DNA from: Streptococcus parasuis
GTDB taxonomy: Bacteria; Bacillota; Bacilli; Lactobacillales; Streptococcaceae
DNA: 64,000 nucleotides
Reading direction: 5' to 3'
Assembly: GCF_021654455.1 (NCBI RefSeq)
Contig: NZ_AP024276.1
Span: 682,001 to 746,000, forward strand
The notes beneath the pieces were generated by a model, which was given only the letters and a program-made list of their open reading frames with translations, was not told the origin of the DNA and did no database searches. Below are positions 54,176-63,113 of this stretch, in pieces. Each line of letters starts with the position of its first letter. Position 1 is the stretch's first letter. Both the position numbers and the translations under genes were made by a program.

Positions 54176-55387
54176 ATGCCTAAATTTAAACGTGTTCACT
54201 TGGTAGTTATGGACTCTGTCGGAATCGGCGCAGCACCAGACTCAGATAAATTTTTCAATGCGGGTGTAGCAGATACAGAATCTGATACTCTCGGTCACAT
54301 TTCTGAAAAAGCTGGGCTTGAGGTGCCTAATATGACCAAGATTGGTCTTGGAAATATCCCTCGAGATACAGCGCTTGCGACAGTTCCTGCTGAAAGCCAT
54401 CCAACTGGTTACGTGACCAAGTTGGAAGAAGTATCGCTCGGCAAGGATACCATGACTGGACACTGGGAAATTATGGGTCTCAATATTACTGAGCCATTTG
54501 ATACATTCTGGGATGGTTTCCCTGAAGAGATTTTGACAAAAATCGAAGAATTCTCAGGTCGTAAAATCATCCGCGAAGCAAACAAGCCGTATTCAGGTAC
54601 AGCTGTCATTGATGACTTTGGTCCTCGCCAAATGGAAACAGGGGAGTTGATCGTCTATACCTCCGCAGACCCTGTGCTTCAGATTGCAGCCCATGAAGAC
54701 ATTATTCCACTTGATGAGTTATATCGTATCTGTGAATACGCTCGTTCCATTACCCTTGAACGCCCAGCTCTTCTAGGCCGTATCATCGCCCGTCCATACG
54801 TTGGTGAGCCAGGGAATTTCTCACGGACTGCAAACCGTCATGACTATGCAGTGTCACCGTTTGAAGCAACAGTCCTCAACAAACTAGCAGATGCAGGTGT
54901 ACCAACTTACTCAGTTGGTAAAATCAGTGATATTTTCAATGGCTCAGGTATTACCAACGATATGGGTCATACCAAGTCCAACATGCACGGTGTCGATGTC
55001 TTGCTTGAAACTTTGCAATTACCTGAATTCGAGGAAGGATTTACTTTTACAAACCTAGTTGACTTTGATGCTGTCTATGGTCACCGTCGCAACATCGAAG
55101 GCTACCGCGATTGTTTGCAAGAGTTTGATGCACGTATTCCAGAGCTTATTGATGCGATGCGTGAAGATGACCTGCTCTTGATTACTGCAGACCACGGAAA
55201 TGATCCATCTTATGCTGGAACAGACCATACACGTGAATATGTGCCACTCTTGGCATACAGCAAGGCTTTCAAAGGAAATGGAGTCTTGCCAGTCGGTCAC
55301 TTTGCGGATATTTCAGCCACAGTTGCTGAAAACTTTGGTGTGGAAACAGCCATGATAGGTGAAAGTTTCTTAGGAGCTTTAGTTTAA
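54176..55387 (+). CDS. deoB: phosphopentomutase
   Basis: This 403-residue alkaline-phosphatase-superfamily enzyme interconverts ribose or deoxyribose 1- and 5-phosphates in nucleoside salvage. [15 protein letters not shown] (metal site), [15 protein letters not shown] (phosphothreonine region) and [19 protein letters not shown] are diagnostic. AAGGAG precedes ATG. It is the first gene of the deoB-arsC-punA-deoD group and overlaps the next gene by one base. Confidence 0.96.
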   Translation: MPKFKRVHLVVMDSVGIGAAPDSDKFFNAGVADTESDTLGHISEKAGLEVPNMTKIGLGNIPRDTALATVPAESHPTGYVTKLEEVSLGKDTMTGHWEIMGLNITEPFDTFWDGFPEEILTKIEEFSGRKIIREANKPYSGTAVIDDFGPRQMETGELIVYTSADPVLQIAAHEDIIPLDELYRICEYARSITLERPALLGRIIARPYVGEPGNFSRTANRHDYAVSPFEATVLNKLADAGVPTYSVGKISDIFNGSGITNDMGHTKSNMHGVDVLLETLQLPEFEEGFTFTNLVDFDAVYGHRRNIEGYRDCLQEFDARIPELIDAMREDDLLLITADHGNDPSYAGTDHTREYVPLLAYSKAFKGNGVLPVGHFADISATVAENFGVETAMIGESFLGALV

Positions 55388-55791
55388 TGGAAAAAGTTGT
55401 GATTTATCATAATCCTGCATGTGGAACATCGCGCAACGTCCTTGCTATTATCCGACATGTTGGAATTGAACCTGAAATTGTTCATTATTTGGATACCCCA
55501 CCGAGTGAGGAAGAATTGCATGATTTATTGTTCAAAATGGGAATAACAGCTAAAGATTTGTTACGAACCAATGTACCACCATATCATGAAATGGGGATTG
55601 ATTGGGAAAGTGCATCTGAGGATACTATCATTTCGGCAATGGTTGTTGAACCAATTCTTATCAATCGACCAATTGTTGTGAGCTCAAAGGGTGTTAAATT
55701 ATGTCGTCCTTCAGAGACAGTTTTGGAATTATTGCCACCAATGAAAACACCCTATGTTAAAGAAGATGGTGAAGTAGTTTTGCCTTTATAA
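55387..55791 (+). CDS. arsC: arsenate reductase family protein (glutaredoxin-type ArsC)
   Basis: This 134-residue protein has a thioredoxin-like fold with the ArsC motif YHNPACGTSRN (catalytic Cys12) and the arsenate-binding Arg in LINRPIVVSSKG. Unlike Spx it has a single Cys at the active site and full ArsC length. It reduces arsenate to arsenite using glutathione/glutaredoxin. No arsenite pump is nearby; the one-base overlap with deoB simply ties its expression to nucleoside salvage. Confidence 0.85.
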   Translation: MEKVVIYHNPACGTSRNVLAIIRHVGIEPEIVHYLDTPPSEEELHDLLFKMGITAKDLLRTNVPPYHEMGIDWESASEDTIISAMVVEPILINRPIVVSSKGVKLCRPSETVLELLPPMKTPYVKEDGEVVLPL

Positions 55792-55887
55792 ATAGTTAGA
55801 TTCTTAGGGTTTATCAAAGATTATAGAAAGGAAGTTTAATTAGCTAGGCTAATTGAATTTGGACGACAGTCCAGTATCATTGAACTT
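55792..55887 (+). promoter_or_regulatory. unusual leader between arsC and punA
   Basis: A strong ribosome site GAAAGGAAG (about 55827-55835) lies more than 50 nt before the punA ATG, which has no ribosome site close by. Two hairpins lie between: AATTAGC-TAG-GCTAATT and TGGAC-GACA-GTCCA. Folding would bring the ribosome site closer to the start. Confidence 0.5.
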
Positions 55888-56697
55888 ATGACATTAGTAG
55901 AAAAAATTTATGAAACAAAAGCGTTCTTGGAAGAAAAAGGTCTAGTGAAACCTGAATTCGGTTTGATCTTGGGGTCTGGCTTGGGTGAATTAGCTCAAGA
56001 AGTTGAAAATGCCATTGTCATCGACTATGCAGAAATTCCTAACTGGGGCAAATCAACGGTTGTTGGTCATGCTGGTAAGTTGGTTTACGGTGATTTGGCA
56101 GGACGTAAAGTCTTGGCTCTTCAAGGTCGTTTCCACTTTTATGAAGGAAATCCCATGGAGGTCGTGACCTTCCCTGTTCGTGTTATGAAAGCACTCGGTT
56201 GTGAAGGTGTCATTGTGACAAATGCCGCAGGTGGTATCGGCTATGGTCCAGGTACCTTGATGGCCATTACCGATCACATCAACATGACAGGTCAAAACCC
56301 ATTGATTGGTGCAAACTTGGATGAATTTGGTCCACGTTTCCCCGATATGTCCAATGCCTACACTAAAGAATACCGTGAAAAAGCCCATGCCATTGCGGAA
56401 AAATTGGGCATCAAGTTGGACGATGGTGTCTATCTAGGTGTGACAGGTCCTACCTATGAAACACCTGCAGAAATCTTGGCATTCAAGACTATGGGTGCTC
56501 ATGCTGTTGGTATGTCGACAGTACCAGAAGTTATCGTGGCAGCTCACTCAGGTATGAAAGTCTTGGGAATTTCTGCTATTACAAACTTTGCGGCCGGTTT
56601 CCAATCGGAACTCAATCACGAAGAAGTTGTAGAAGTAACCGAGCAAATCAAGGACAACTTCAAAGGCTTGGTCAAAGCTATCTTGGCTGAGTTGTAA
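55888..56697 (+). CDS. punA: purine nucleoside phosphorylase PunA
   Basis: This 269-residue trimeric-type phosphorylase splits purine (deoxy)nucleosides with phosphate. GLILGSGLGELA, VGHAGKLVYGDLAG, GRFHFYEG, VTNAAGGI and GPTYETPAEILAFKTMGAHAVGMSTVPE are characteristic. The ATG at 55888 fits the family N-terminus, but the nearest good ribosome site is over 50 nt upstream (see leader entry). Confidence 0.95.
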   Translation: MTLVEKIYETKAFLEEKGLVKPEFGLILGSGLGELAQEVENAIVIDYAEIPNWGKSTVVGHAGKLVYGDLAGRKVLALQGRFHFYEGNPMEVVTFPVRVMKALGCEGVIVTNAAGGIGYGPGTLMAITDHINMTGQNPLIGANLDEFGPRFPDMSNAYTKEYREKAHAIAEKLGIKLDDGVYLGVTGPTYETPAEILAFKTMGAHAVGMSTVPEVIVAAHSGMKVLGISAITNFAAGFQSELNHEEVVEVTEQIKDNFKGLVKAILAEL

Positions 56698-56806
56698 ATT
56701 GGTGAAAGTGAGAGTACAATAATCACTTTTCACACTCTTACTTCAGTACTTTTATCGTTTTCCAATCCAATAAGAAGAATAATTATCAAGAAAGGTAAGG
56801 CTCTAC

Positions 56807-57523
56807 ATGTCTATCCATATCTCCGCAAAACCAGGTGAAATCGCTGATAAGATTTTACTGCCTGGTGATCCACTTCGTGCTAAATTTATCGCTGAAAACT
56901 TCCTTGAAGATGCTGTTTGTTTCAATGAAGTCCGCAATATGTTTGGCTATACAGGTACGTACAAAGGTCATCGTGTTTCTGTGATGGGAACAGGAATGGG
57001 TATGCCATCTATTTCTATTTATGCACATGAACTGATTAACGAATATGGCGTAAAAAAATTGATTCGTGTGGGAACAGCCGGTTCTTTAAATAAGGATGTT
57101 CATGTCCGTGAATTGGTACTTGCTCAAGGGGCAGCCACTAATTCAAAAATGATGAATATTGACTGGCCAGAATATGATTTGCCACAAATTGCTGATTTTG
57201 AATTGTTGGATAAGGCTTATCATATTGCTAAGGAACTTAACTTGACAACCCATGTCGGCAATGTCTTGTCATCAGATAGTTTCTATTCTCCAAAGCTATT
57301 CAGTCGGAACTTAGAATTAGGGAAATTGGGTGTGAAAGCTGTAGAAATGGAAGCAGCCGCACTTTACTATTTAGGTGCTAAGTTTGGTGTTCAAACCCTT
57401 GCCATTATGACAATTTCTGATAGTTTGGTGAATCCAGAGGAAGACACTACAGCTGAAGAGCGTCAAAACACATTCACTGATATGATGAAGGTTGGGTTGG
57501 AAACTCTGATTGCTGATGAATGA
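56807..57523 (+). CDS. deoD: purine nucleoside phosphorylase DeoD
   Basis: This 238-residue hexameric-type phosphorylase has [46 protein letters not shown] and [15 protein letters not shown]. It complements PunA with different substrate range. AAAGGTAAGG precedes the start. The 109-nt gap from punA holds no clear terminator. Confidence 0.96.
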   Translation: MSIHISAKPGEIADKILLPGDPLRAKFIAENFLEDAVCFNEVRNMFGYTGTYKGHRVSVMGTGMGMPSISIYAHELINEYGVKKLIRVGTAGSLNKDVHVRELVLAQGAATNSKMMNIDWPEYDLPQIADFELLDKAYHIAKELNLTTHVGNVLSSDSFYSPKLFSRNLELGKLGVKAVEMEAAALYYLGAKFGVQTLAIMTISDSLVNPEEDTTAEERQNTFTDMMKVGLETLIADE

Positions 57524-57618
57524 TAATAAATCTTGATTGCTATAAAACGCAATCGTTTGAAAGGCGAACCAATTTCTATTTGTACGGAACTTGGCTTGTC
57601 TTTTTTTGTTGAATAAGG

Positions 57619-57640
57619 TATAATATAGAAAACGGTTACA
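57619..57640 (+). promoter_or_regulatory. glgP promoter -10 with CcpA cre site
   Basis: TATAAT (57619-57624) is followed by AGAAAACGGTTACA (57627-57640), which fits the cre consensus TGWNANCGNTNWCA at 13 of 14 positions. Sitting on the transcript start, it would give glucose repression. Confidence 0.7.
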
Positions 57641-57700
57641 TTTTTTAACAGAAACATTCGTGAATACTTACATAAATAAGTTTCCAAAAGGAGGAAAAGA

Positions 57701-59968
57701 ATGATCAACTTACAAAACTTTGTCCAGTCTATGTATGCCAAACGTATCGAAGATTGTACAGACCAAGAACTCTATTATGCTTTATTAGCCTTTACTAAAC
57801 AACAAAGTGAAGCCAAGTATACCAACGATCAGAAGAAAAAAGTTTACTACATTTCAGCTGAATTCTTGATTGGTAAATTATTATCGAACAACCTAATCAA
57901 TCTTGGACTTTATGATGAAGTGAAAAGTCAGTTGGTTGCAGCTGGCAAAGATTTGATTACCATTGAAGATATGGAACTAGAACCGTCACTTGGCAATGGT
58001 GGTTTAGGTCGTTTAGCTGCCTGTTTCTTAGACTCGATTGCAAGTCTTGGTTTAAATGGTGATGGTGTTGGCCTCAACTATCATTTTGGTCTCTTTCGTC
58101 AATTATTTGCCTACCATCAACAGACAGCCGTTCCAAATGAATGGATTACTCCGCATTCATGGTTAACAGAATCACCGATTTCTTATCAGGTGCCATTTGC
58201 TCACTTCACCCTGACTTCAAAGCTCTATGATATTGATGTACCAGGTTTTAAAATGGAACGGAAAAACCGTCTGCGCTTGTTTGACCTAGGCTCAGTAGAT
58301 GACAATATCATTTATGATGGTATAGAATTTGATAAAGAGGACATTTTCCGCAATTTGACGCTCTTCTTATATCCAGATGATTCGACAGATGAAGGAAAAG
58401 TCCTTCGGATTTTCCAACAATATTTCATGGTGTCCAATGCTGCGCAATTATTGATTGATGAAGCGATTGCCAAAGGTTCTAATCTGCATGATTTGCCTGA
58501 TTACGCTGTCGTTCAAATCAATGATACCCATCCTTCATTGGTCATTCCTGAATTGATTCGTTTGTTAGAACTTCGTGGTATTTCATTTGATGAAGCGGTT
58601 GAAATCGTGAAAAAGATGACGGCCTATACCAACCATACCATTTTGTCAGAGGCTTTGGAAAAATGGCCACTTGATTTCTTAAACCGTGTTGTGCCTCATC
58701 TGGTACCATTTATCGAAGAATTGGACCGTCGTGCGAAAGCTGTCAAGAACGATCCAGCGGTGAACATTATTGATGAACAAGGACGTGTTCATATGGCTCA
58801 CATGGATATTCATTATGGCTATTCCATCAATGGAGTGGCGGCCCTTCACACAGAAATCCTGAAAACTTCAGAATTGAAGGCTTTTTACGAGCTTTATCCA
58901 GAGAAATTCAACAACAAAACAAATGGGATTACCTTCCGACGTTGGCTGATGCATGCGAACCCAAGTCTGGCAAGCTACTTTGATGGCTTAATCGGACATG
59001 GCTATCACCATGATGCGAGTGAATTGGAAAAACTTTTGGATTTCAAGGGAAACAAGGAACTTAAAGACTGGTTAGAAGAAACCAAACAACATAATAAACG
59101 CAAATTGCAACGTCATATTGCGAAAACTCAAGGTGTACAGGTTAACCCTGAATCCATTTTTGATGTGCAAATCAAGCGCATGCATGAGTACAAGCGGCAA
59201 CAAATGAACGTATTATATGTCATTTACAAATATCTGGATATCAAAGCTGGAAATATCCCAACTCGACCATTAACCGTATTCTTCGGAGGAAAAGCAGCGC
59301 CAGCCTATACAACTGCCCAAGATATTATTCACTTAATATTAGTACTGTCACAAGTTATTCAAAATGACCCTGATGTTGCCCCACATTTGCAAGTGGTGAT
59401 GATTGAAAATTATAATGTAACCGAGGCGAGTTATATTATCCCAGCAGCAGATATTTCCGAACAGATTTCTCTTGCATCTAAGGAAGCATCTGGTACTGGC
59501 AATATGAAATTCATGTTGAATGGTGCGTTGACAATTGGTACGGATGATGGTGCCAATGTAGAAATCCATGAATTGGTTGGTGATGAAAACATCTACATTT
59601 TTGGTCAAGACAGTCAAACTGTAATTGATCATTATGCAAATGGAACCTACCACCCATACGCTTACTACGAACGCAATACAATCCGTCCATTGATTGATTT
59701 CATTACTAGTGATGTCGTACGTCATGCGGGTGGTATCGATGAACGTCTATGGTGCTTACAAGATAATTTGAAACACAATGACCACTTTATGACCCTCTTA
59801 GACTTGGAAGATTACATTTTAACCAAGGAACGCATGTTGACAGATTATGAAGACCGTAATAGCTGGCTTGAAAAAGTGATTGTCAACATTGCCAAATCTG
59901 GATTCTTCTCATCAGATCGTACGATTCAACAGTATAATGAAGATATCTGGCATTTGGAAGCTAAATAG
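57701..59968 (+). CDS. glgP: glycogen/maltodextrin phosphorylase
   Basis: This 755-residue PLP enzyme releases glucose-1-phosphate from alpha-1,4-glucans. [33 protein letters not shown], the KRMHEYKRQ segment and the PLP-lysine motif [27 protein letters not shown] are present. It could be the MalP-type maltodextrin enzyme; no malQ or glg genes are adjacent to decide. GGAGG precedes ATG. A cre site suggests catabolite control. Confidence 0.93.
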   Translation: MINLQNFVQSMYAKRIEDCTDQELYYALLAFTKQQSEAKYTNDQKKKVYYISAEFLIGKLLSNNLINLGLYDEVKSQLVAAGKDLITIEDMELEPSLGNGGLGRLAACFLDSIASLGLNGDGVGLNYHFGLFRQLFAYHQQTAVPNEWITPHSWLTESPISYQVPFAHFTLTSKLYDIDVPGFKMERKNRLRLFDLGSVDDNIIYDGIEFDKEDIFRNLTLFLYPDDSTDEGKVLRIFQQYFMVSNAAQLLIDEAIAKGSNLHDLPDYAVVQINDTHPSLVIPELIRLLELRGISFDEAVEIVKKMTAYTNHTILSEALEKWPLDFLNRVVPHLVPFIEELDRRAKAVKNDPAVNIIDEQGRVHMAHMDIHYGYSINGVAALHTEILKTSELKAFYELYPEKFNNKTNGITFRRWLMHANPSLASYFDGLIGHGYHHDASELEKLLDFKGNKELKDWLEETKQHNKRKLQRHIAKTQGVQVNPESIFDVQIKRMHEYKRQQMNVLYVIYKYLDIKAGNIPTRPLTVFFGGKAAPAYTTAQDIIHLILVLSQVIQNDPDVAPHLQVVMIENYNVTEASYIIPAADISEQISLASKEASGTGNMKFMLNGALTIGTDDGANVEIHELVGDENIYIFGQDSQTVIDHYANGTYHPYAYYERNTIRPLIDFITSDVVRHAGGIDERLWCLQDNLKHNDHFMTLLDLEDYILTKERMLTDYEDRNSWLEKVIVNIAKSGFFSSDRTIQQYNEDIWHLEAK

Positions 59969-60021
59969 CATAAAAGTAGACAGATAATCTAAAAAATCTC
60001 ACTCTGAACAACATTAGAATA

Positions 60022-60074
60022 AAAAAATAGCTTAGAATCAACGTTGCTGATGACGTCATTTTAAGCTATTTTTT
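60022..60074 (+). terminator. glgP terminator
   Basis: AAATAGCTTA / TAAGCTATTT with inner ACGT pairs and a T tail. Confidence 0.75.
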
Positions 60075-60122
60075 ATGTTAAAGGTAAGCGCCCCATAACA
60101 AGGTACCTATCCAATCATTCAC

Positions 60123-60163
60123 TCCTCCAGTATACTGTAATAAAAAAACTGGAGGATTTTTTT
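60123..60163 (+). promoter_or_regulatory. IS66 start-region hairpin hiding the orfA ribosome site
   Basis: TCCTCCAG (60123-60130) pairs with CTGGAGGA (60149-60156), which holds the orfA ribosome site, and a seven-T run follows. A -10-like TATACT (60131-60136) lies in the loop, so a transcript from it would lack the 5' arm. Read-through RNA from outside would fold and stop or hide the ribosome site; own RNA would not. Confidence 0.6.
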
Positions 60164-60349
60164 ATGTCACAACCCATTGTCCCATTGACTGTTCCCAAAT
60201 CACGACGCTTTAAAAAGAAAAGTAGAAATGAGATTCTGATGAAAATTCGTCTCGAAAAAGTAGAACTCACTTTCTTTCACTCTATCAACCAAGAGGTATT
60301 GGAAACAATCTTGGATAAGGTACTGTTCTATGACAATCCGGCTCAGTGA
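60164..60349 (+). CDS. IS66 OrfA (short)
   Basis: This 61-residue basic protein (VPKSRRFKKKSRNEILMKIRL) is at the OrfA/TnpA position of IS66. It is much shorter than usual OrfA proteins (often about 100-130 residues); this may be normal for this streptococcal branch or a truncation. It overlaps orfB by 20 bp. Confidence 0.7.
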   Translation: MSQPIVPLTVPKSRRFKKKSRNEILMKIRLEKVELTFFHSINQEVLETILDKVLFYDNPAQ

Positions 60350-60680
60350 TTTAGGTCAAGTCTATTTGGTTTGCGGGAAAACAGATATGCGTCAAGGGAT
60401 TGATTCTCTCGCCTACCTTGTCAAAAGTCAATTCAATCTGGATCCCTTTTCAGGTCAGGTCTATCTCTTCTGCGGAGGTCGAAAAGACCGGTTCAAAGCT
60501 CTTTACTGGGATGGACAGGGATTTTGGTTATTGTATAAACGTTTTGAAAATGGGAAATTGACCTGGCCAAACAATGAAGAGGAGGTTAAAGCCCTCACTT
60601 CCGAACAGGTGGACTGGCTCATGAAAGGTTTTTCTATCAGTCCAAAAATAAATGTTTCAAAAAGTCGTGATTTCTATTGA
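60330..60680 (+). CDS. tnpB: IS66 accessory protein OrfB (TnpB)
   Basis: This 116-residue protein has the family signature YLVCGKTDMRQGIDSLAYLV and LFCGGRKDRFKALYWDGQGFWLLYKRFENGKLTWP. It is needed for transposition in IS66 elements. It appears intact. Confidence 0.92.
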   Translation: MTIRLSDLGQVYLVCGKTDMRQGIDSLAYLVKSQFNLDPFSGQVYLFCGGRKDRFKALYWDGQGFWLLYKRFENGKLTWPNNEEEVKALTSEQVDWLMKGFSISPKINVSKSRDFY

Positions 60681-60730
60681 AATCATGGCTTTTCTTTGTG
60701 TATAATAAGACAAAAAGAAGGAGATTGGTT

Positions 60731-62243
60731 ATGTCATCACTAGAAAAAATTATTGAAACACAGTCAAAAACGATAGAGATGATGGCTAATGAACTCACTC
60801 TCCTTCGTGAACAGGTTGAGTATCTGAGACAGAAACTCTACGGAAAATCATCAGAGAAGGTTGTGTATCAACCCGGTCAGCTGAGCTTGTTTGGGGAGGA
60901 AAGTCTCCCTGAAGAAGAAGCTGACTTACCCAGTTGAAACAGAAACGATTACCTATAAACGCAAGAAAGCTAAGGGAGTTCGTCAGGCTATTTTTAGTCA
61001 GTTCACTCCAGAGATTGTTCATCACGAACTGCAGGGTGAAGACTGCACTTGTCCAGACTGTCATGGACAGTTGAAAGAGATTGGTTCTACTGTTCAACGA
61101 CAAGAGTTGGTCTTTATTCCCGCACAATTAAAGCGGATTGACCATGTTCAACACGCATACAAGTGTCAGGCATGTAGTCAGAAGAATCTAAGCGATAAGA
61201 TTATCAAGGCTCCCGTTCCTAAGGCACCTTTGGCACACAGCTTGGGTTCGGCTTCTATTATCGCCCATACTATTCATCAGAAGTTCAATCTTAAGGTGCC
61301 CAATTACCGTCAGGAAGAGGACTGGCATAAGCTTGGTCTGCCAATCAGTCGGAAGGAAATAGCCAACTGGCACATCAAGTCTAGTCAGTATTATTTCGAA
61401 CCAATTTATGACCTGTTGCACGAGAAATTGTTGGAGCAGCCTATTCTTCATGCGGATGAGACCTCCTACAAGGTCTTAGAAAATGATAGTGAGTTAACCT
61501 TCTACTGGACCTTCTTGTCTGGTAAGCATGAGAAAAAGGGTATCACCCTCTATCATCACGACAAACGACGGAGTGGCTTAGTTGTGGAGAAATTTCTTGG
61601 GGACTATGCGGGCTACGTTCATTGTGACATGTGGAGTGCTTATCGTCAATTAGACAAGGCTCAGCTGGTTGGCTGTTGGGCTCACGTCAGACGAAAGTTT
61701 TTTGAGGCGACTCCTAAGAAGACCGACAAGACTTCATTAGGAGCCAAGGGATTAGCCTATTGCGACCGCCTATTTGCCTTAGAGAATGACTGGGCTGACT
61801 TGTCTAGCGAGGAGCGACTGCATAAACGCCAGACAGAGTTGGCTCCCTTGATGGACGAATTCTTTGACTGGTGTCGTGAGCAATCTGTTTTGCCAGGCTC
61901 CAAATTGGGCACTGCAATAGAGTATAGCCTCAACTACGAAACCACTTTCCGAACCGTTCTCTCGGACGGTGACTTAGTCTTGTCTAACAATATGGCTGAG
62001 AGGGCAATGAAGACCTTAGTGATTGGCAGAAAAAATTGGTTATTCTCTCAGAGCTTTGAGGGAGCCAAATCGACAGCTGTCATTCTGAGTCTTTTGGAAA
62101 CTGCTAAACGACATGGCCTTGATGCAGAAAAATATATGACCTATCTTCTAGAACACTTACCTAACGAGGAGACGCTCGCAAAAAAAGAGGTGCTAGAGGC
62201 TTATTTGCCATGGAAGGAAAAAATTAAAAGAGCATGTAAATAG
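60731..62243 (+). pseudogene. tnpC: IS66 transposase TnpC, frameshifted
   Basis: The N-terminal part (60731-60937, leucine-zipper-like LEKIIETQSKTIEMMANELTLLREQ then the LYGKSSEK motif) ends early. The frame resumes as PVETETITYKRKKAKG and continues to 62243. One extra C in the CCC at 60929-60931 explains the shift. The C-terminal part has the zinc finger CTCPDC..CQAC and DDE segments LHADETSYKV, VHCDMWSAY and NNMAERAMK. A programmed shift is less likely, because no slippery heptamer or stem is obvious. Confidence 0.85.
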
Positions 62244-62244
62244 A

Positions 62245-62283
62245 AAAAGGTTCCAGAGTCGACAGGACTTTGGAGCCTTTTTC
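62245..62283 (+). terminator. terminator at the 3' end of IS66 tnpC
   Basis: AAAAGGTTCCAGAGTC / GACTTTGGAGCCTTTT hairpin with T tail, two nucleotides after the tnpC stop. Confidence 0.82.
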
Positions 62284-62348
62284 AATATACTTTGTTATTG
62301 GGCGCTTACTGTTAAAGACTAGTTATCCAGATTTATTTTTTTGAATTT

Positions 62349-62454
62349 TATAGTCGAATGAATTAACTTTCAGACAAGGAGCTGAGACGCAGGCTGTACT
62401 AGAGTACGGCAAGGCGAAAGCGACGATGTATCAAAGCTAATTCAAATGACTATA
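62349..62454. repeat. MITE-like element (106 bp)
   Basis: Inverted ends TATAGTCGAATGAATTA (62349-62365) and TAATTCAAATGACTATA (62438-62454). The interior GCAGGCTGTACTAGAGTACG..CGACGATGTA resembles that of the element at 36355-36514. The right end supplies the last codons and the stop of the VanZ-family gene. Confidence 0.75.
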
Positions 62455-63014
62455 TTTTTGAAGAATTGACCAATTACTGATTGTCCAAGGAAATTTCCAA
62501 GGACAAAACCGATTGTATTGAGCAGGATATCACCAAGATCAAAGAAACCTAATGAGAAAGTGTACTGGCAGACTTCAATTATCAGAATTACACCAATAAA
62601 AAGAGTTAATTTTTTCCAAGAAAAGGGAACGAGCAATCCTAGAGGTAAAAATAATAAGAGGTTAAAGACTAAGATAGCTGGGTTGAGAAAGAGGTCTTGT
62701 GTGAAGGTGGAAAAGAGATTCCAGTTGAAACCTTTGACGCCAATACTTTTGAAAAATAGGAGATAAATGAGGAGAAGTAAATAGCTAGAATAGAAAAAGT
62801 AGAGAATTGGTCTAGAAATTTTTGGTCTATAAATTAATCGAAATATGTTAAAGCAAAATGCAGTCATTAACAGGATTGCCGCAAGTGTCGGAATGACATC
62901 ATAGGTCATAAATATAGTCGAAAACTGGAAAAAAAGAAAAGTCATAAAAATCCAGCGGCAGACTAAAAATGACAGGATGAGATTGATGCTATCGTATATT
63001 CTTTCTTTGTTCAT
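62442..63014 (-). CDS. VanZ-family membrane protein
   Basis: This 190-residue protein has about five transmembrane helices. The VanZ-like core is NPAILVFNLLLFLPLGLLVPF, then EVCQYTFSLGFFDLGDILLNTIGFVLG. In other bacteria VanZ proteins give low-level teicoplanin resistance, but most are of unknown role. The start at 63014 (MNKERIYDS) has GGAG upstream on the minus strand; a longer frame runs through the hemW promoter region. The C-terminus and stop lie in the MITE-like repeat. Confidence 0.82.
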   Translation of the reverse strand: MNKERIYDSINLILSFLVCRWIFMTFLFFQFSTIFMTYDVIPTLAAILLMTAFCFNIFRLIYRPKISRPILYFFYSSYLLLLIYLLFFKSIGVKGFNWNLFSTFTQDLFLNPAILVFNLLLFLPLGLLVPFSWKKLTLFIGVILIIEVCQYTFSLGFFDLGDILLNTIGFVLGNFLGQSVIGQFFKNIVI

Positions 63015-63097
63015 TAAAAGTCTCCTTTCATCTTTATTATACGAATATTTTAGAGTGAAGTAAAGTGTGGCTCCAAAAAAAGTTTTCATTGACAATG

Positions 63098-63106
63098 TGC
63101 TATAAT
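63098..63106 (+). promoter_or_regulatory. hemW promoter (extended -10)
   Basis: TGCTATAAT with the -10 box ending at 63106, only 7 nt before the hemW ATG at 63114. No -35 match is evident. Confidence 0.6.
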
Positions 63107-63113
63107 AGATTTT

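Larger units (their letters stand above)
60084..62309 (+). mobile_element. IS66-family insertion sequence
   Basis: This 2226-bp element has 18-bp terminal inverted repeats with one mismatch: GTAAGCGCCCCATAACAA (60084-60101) and TTGTTATTGGGCGCTTAC (62292-62309). It is flanked by a perfect 8-bp target duplication TGTTAAAG (60076-60083 and 62310-62317), the length typical of IS66. It carries orfA, orfB and a frameshifted tnpC. Confidence 0.95.

Noticed and set aside
60677..60937. Treating the two tnpC parts as independent genes, or as programmed frameshifting
   Set aside because: The join is explained by one extra C; no clear slippery heptamer with a downstream structure was seen.
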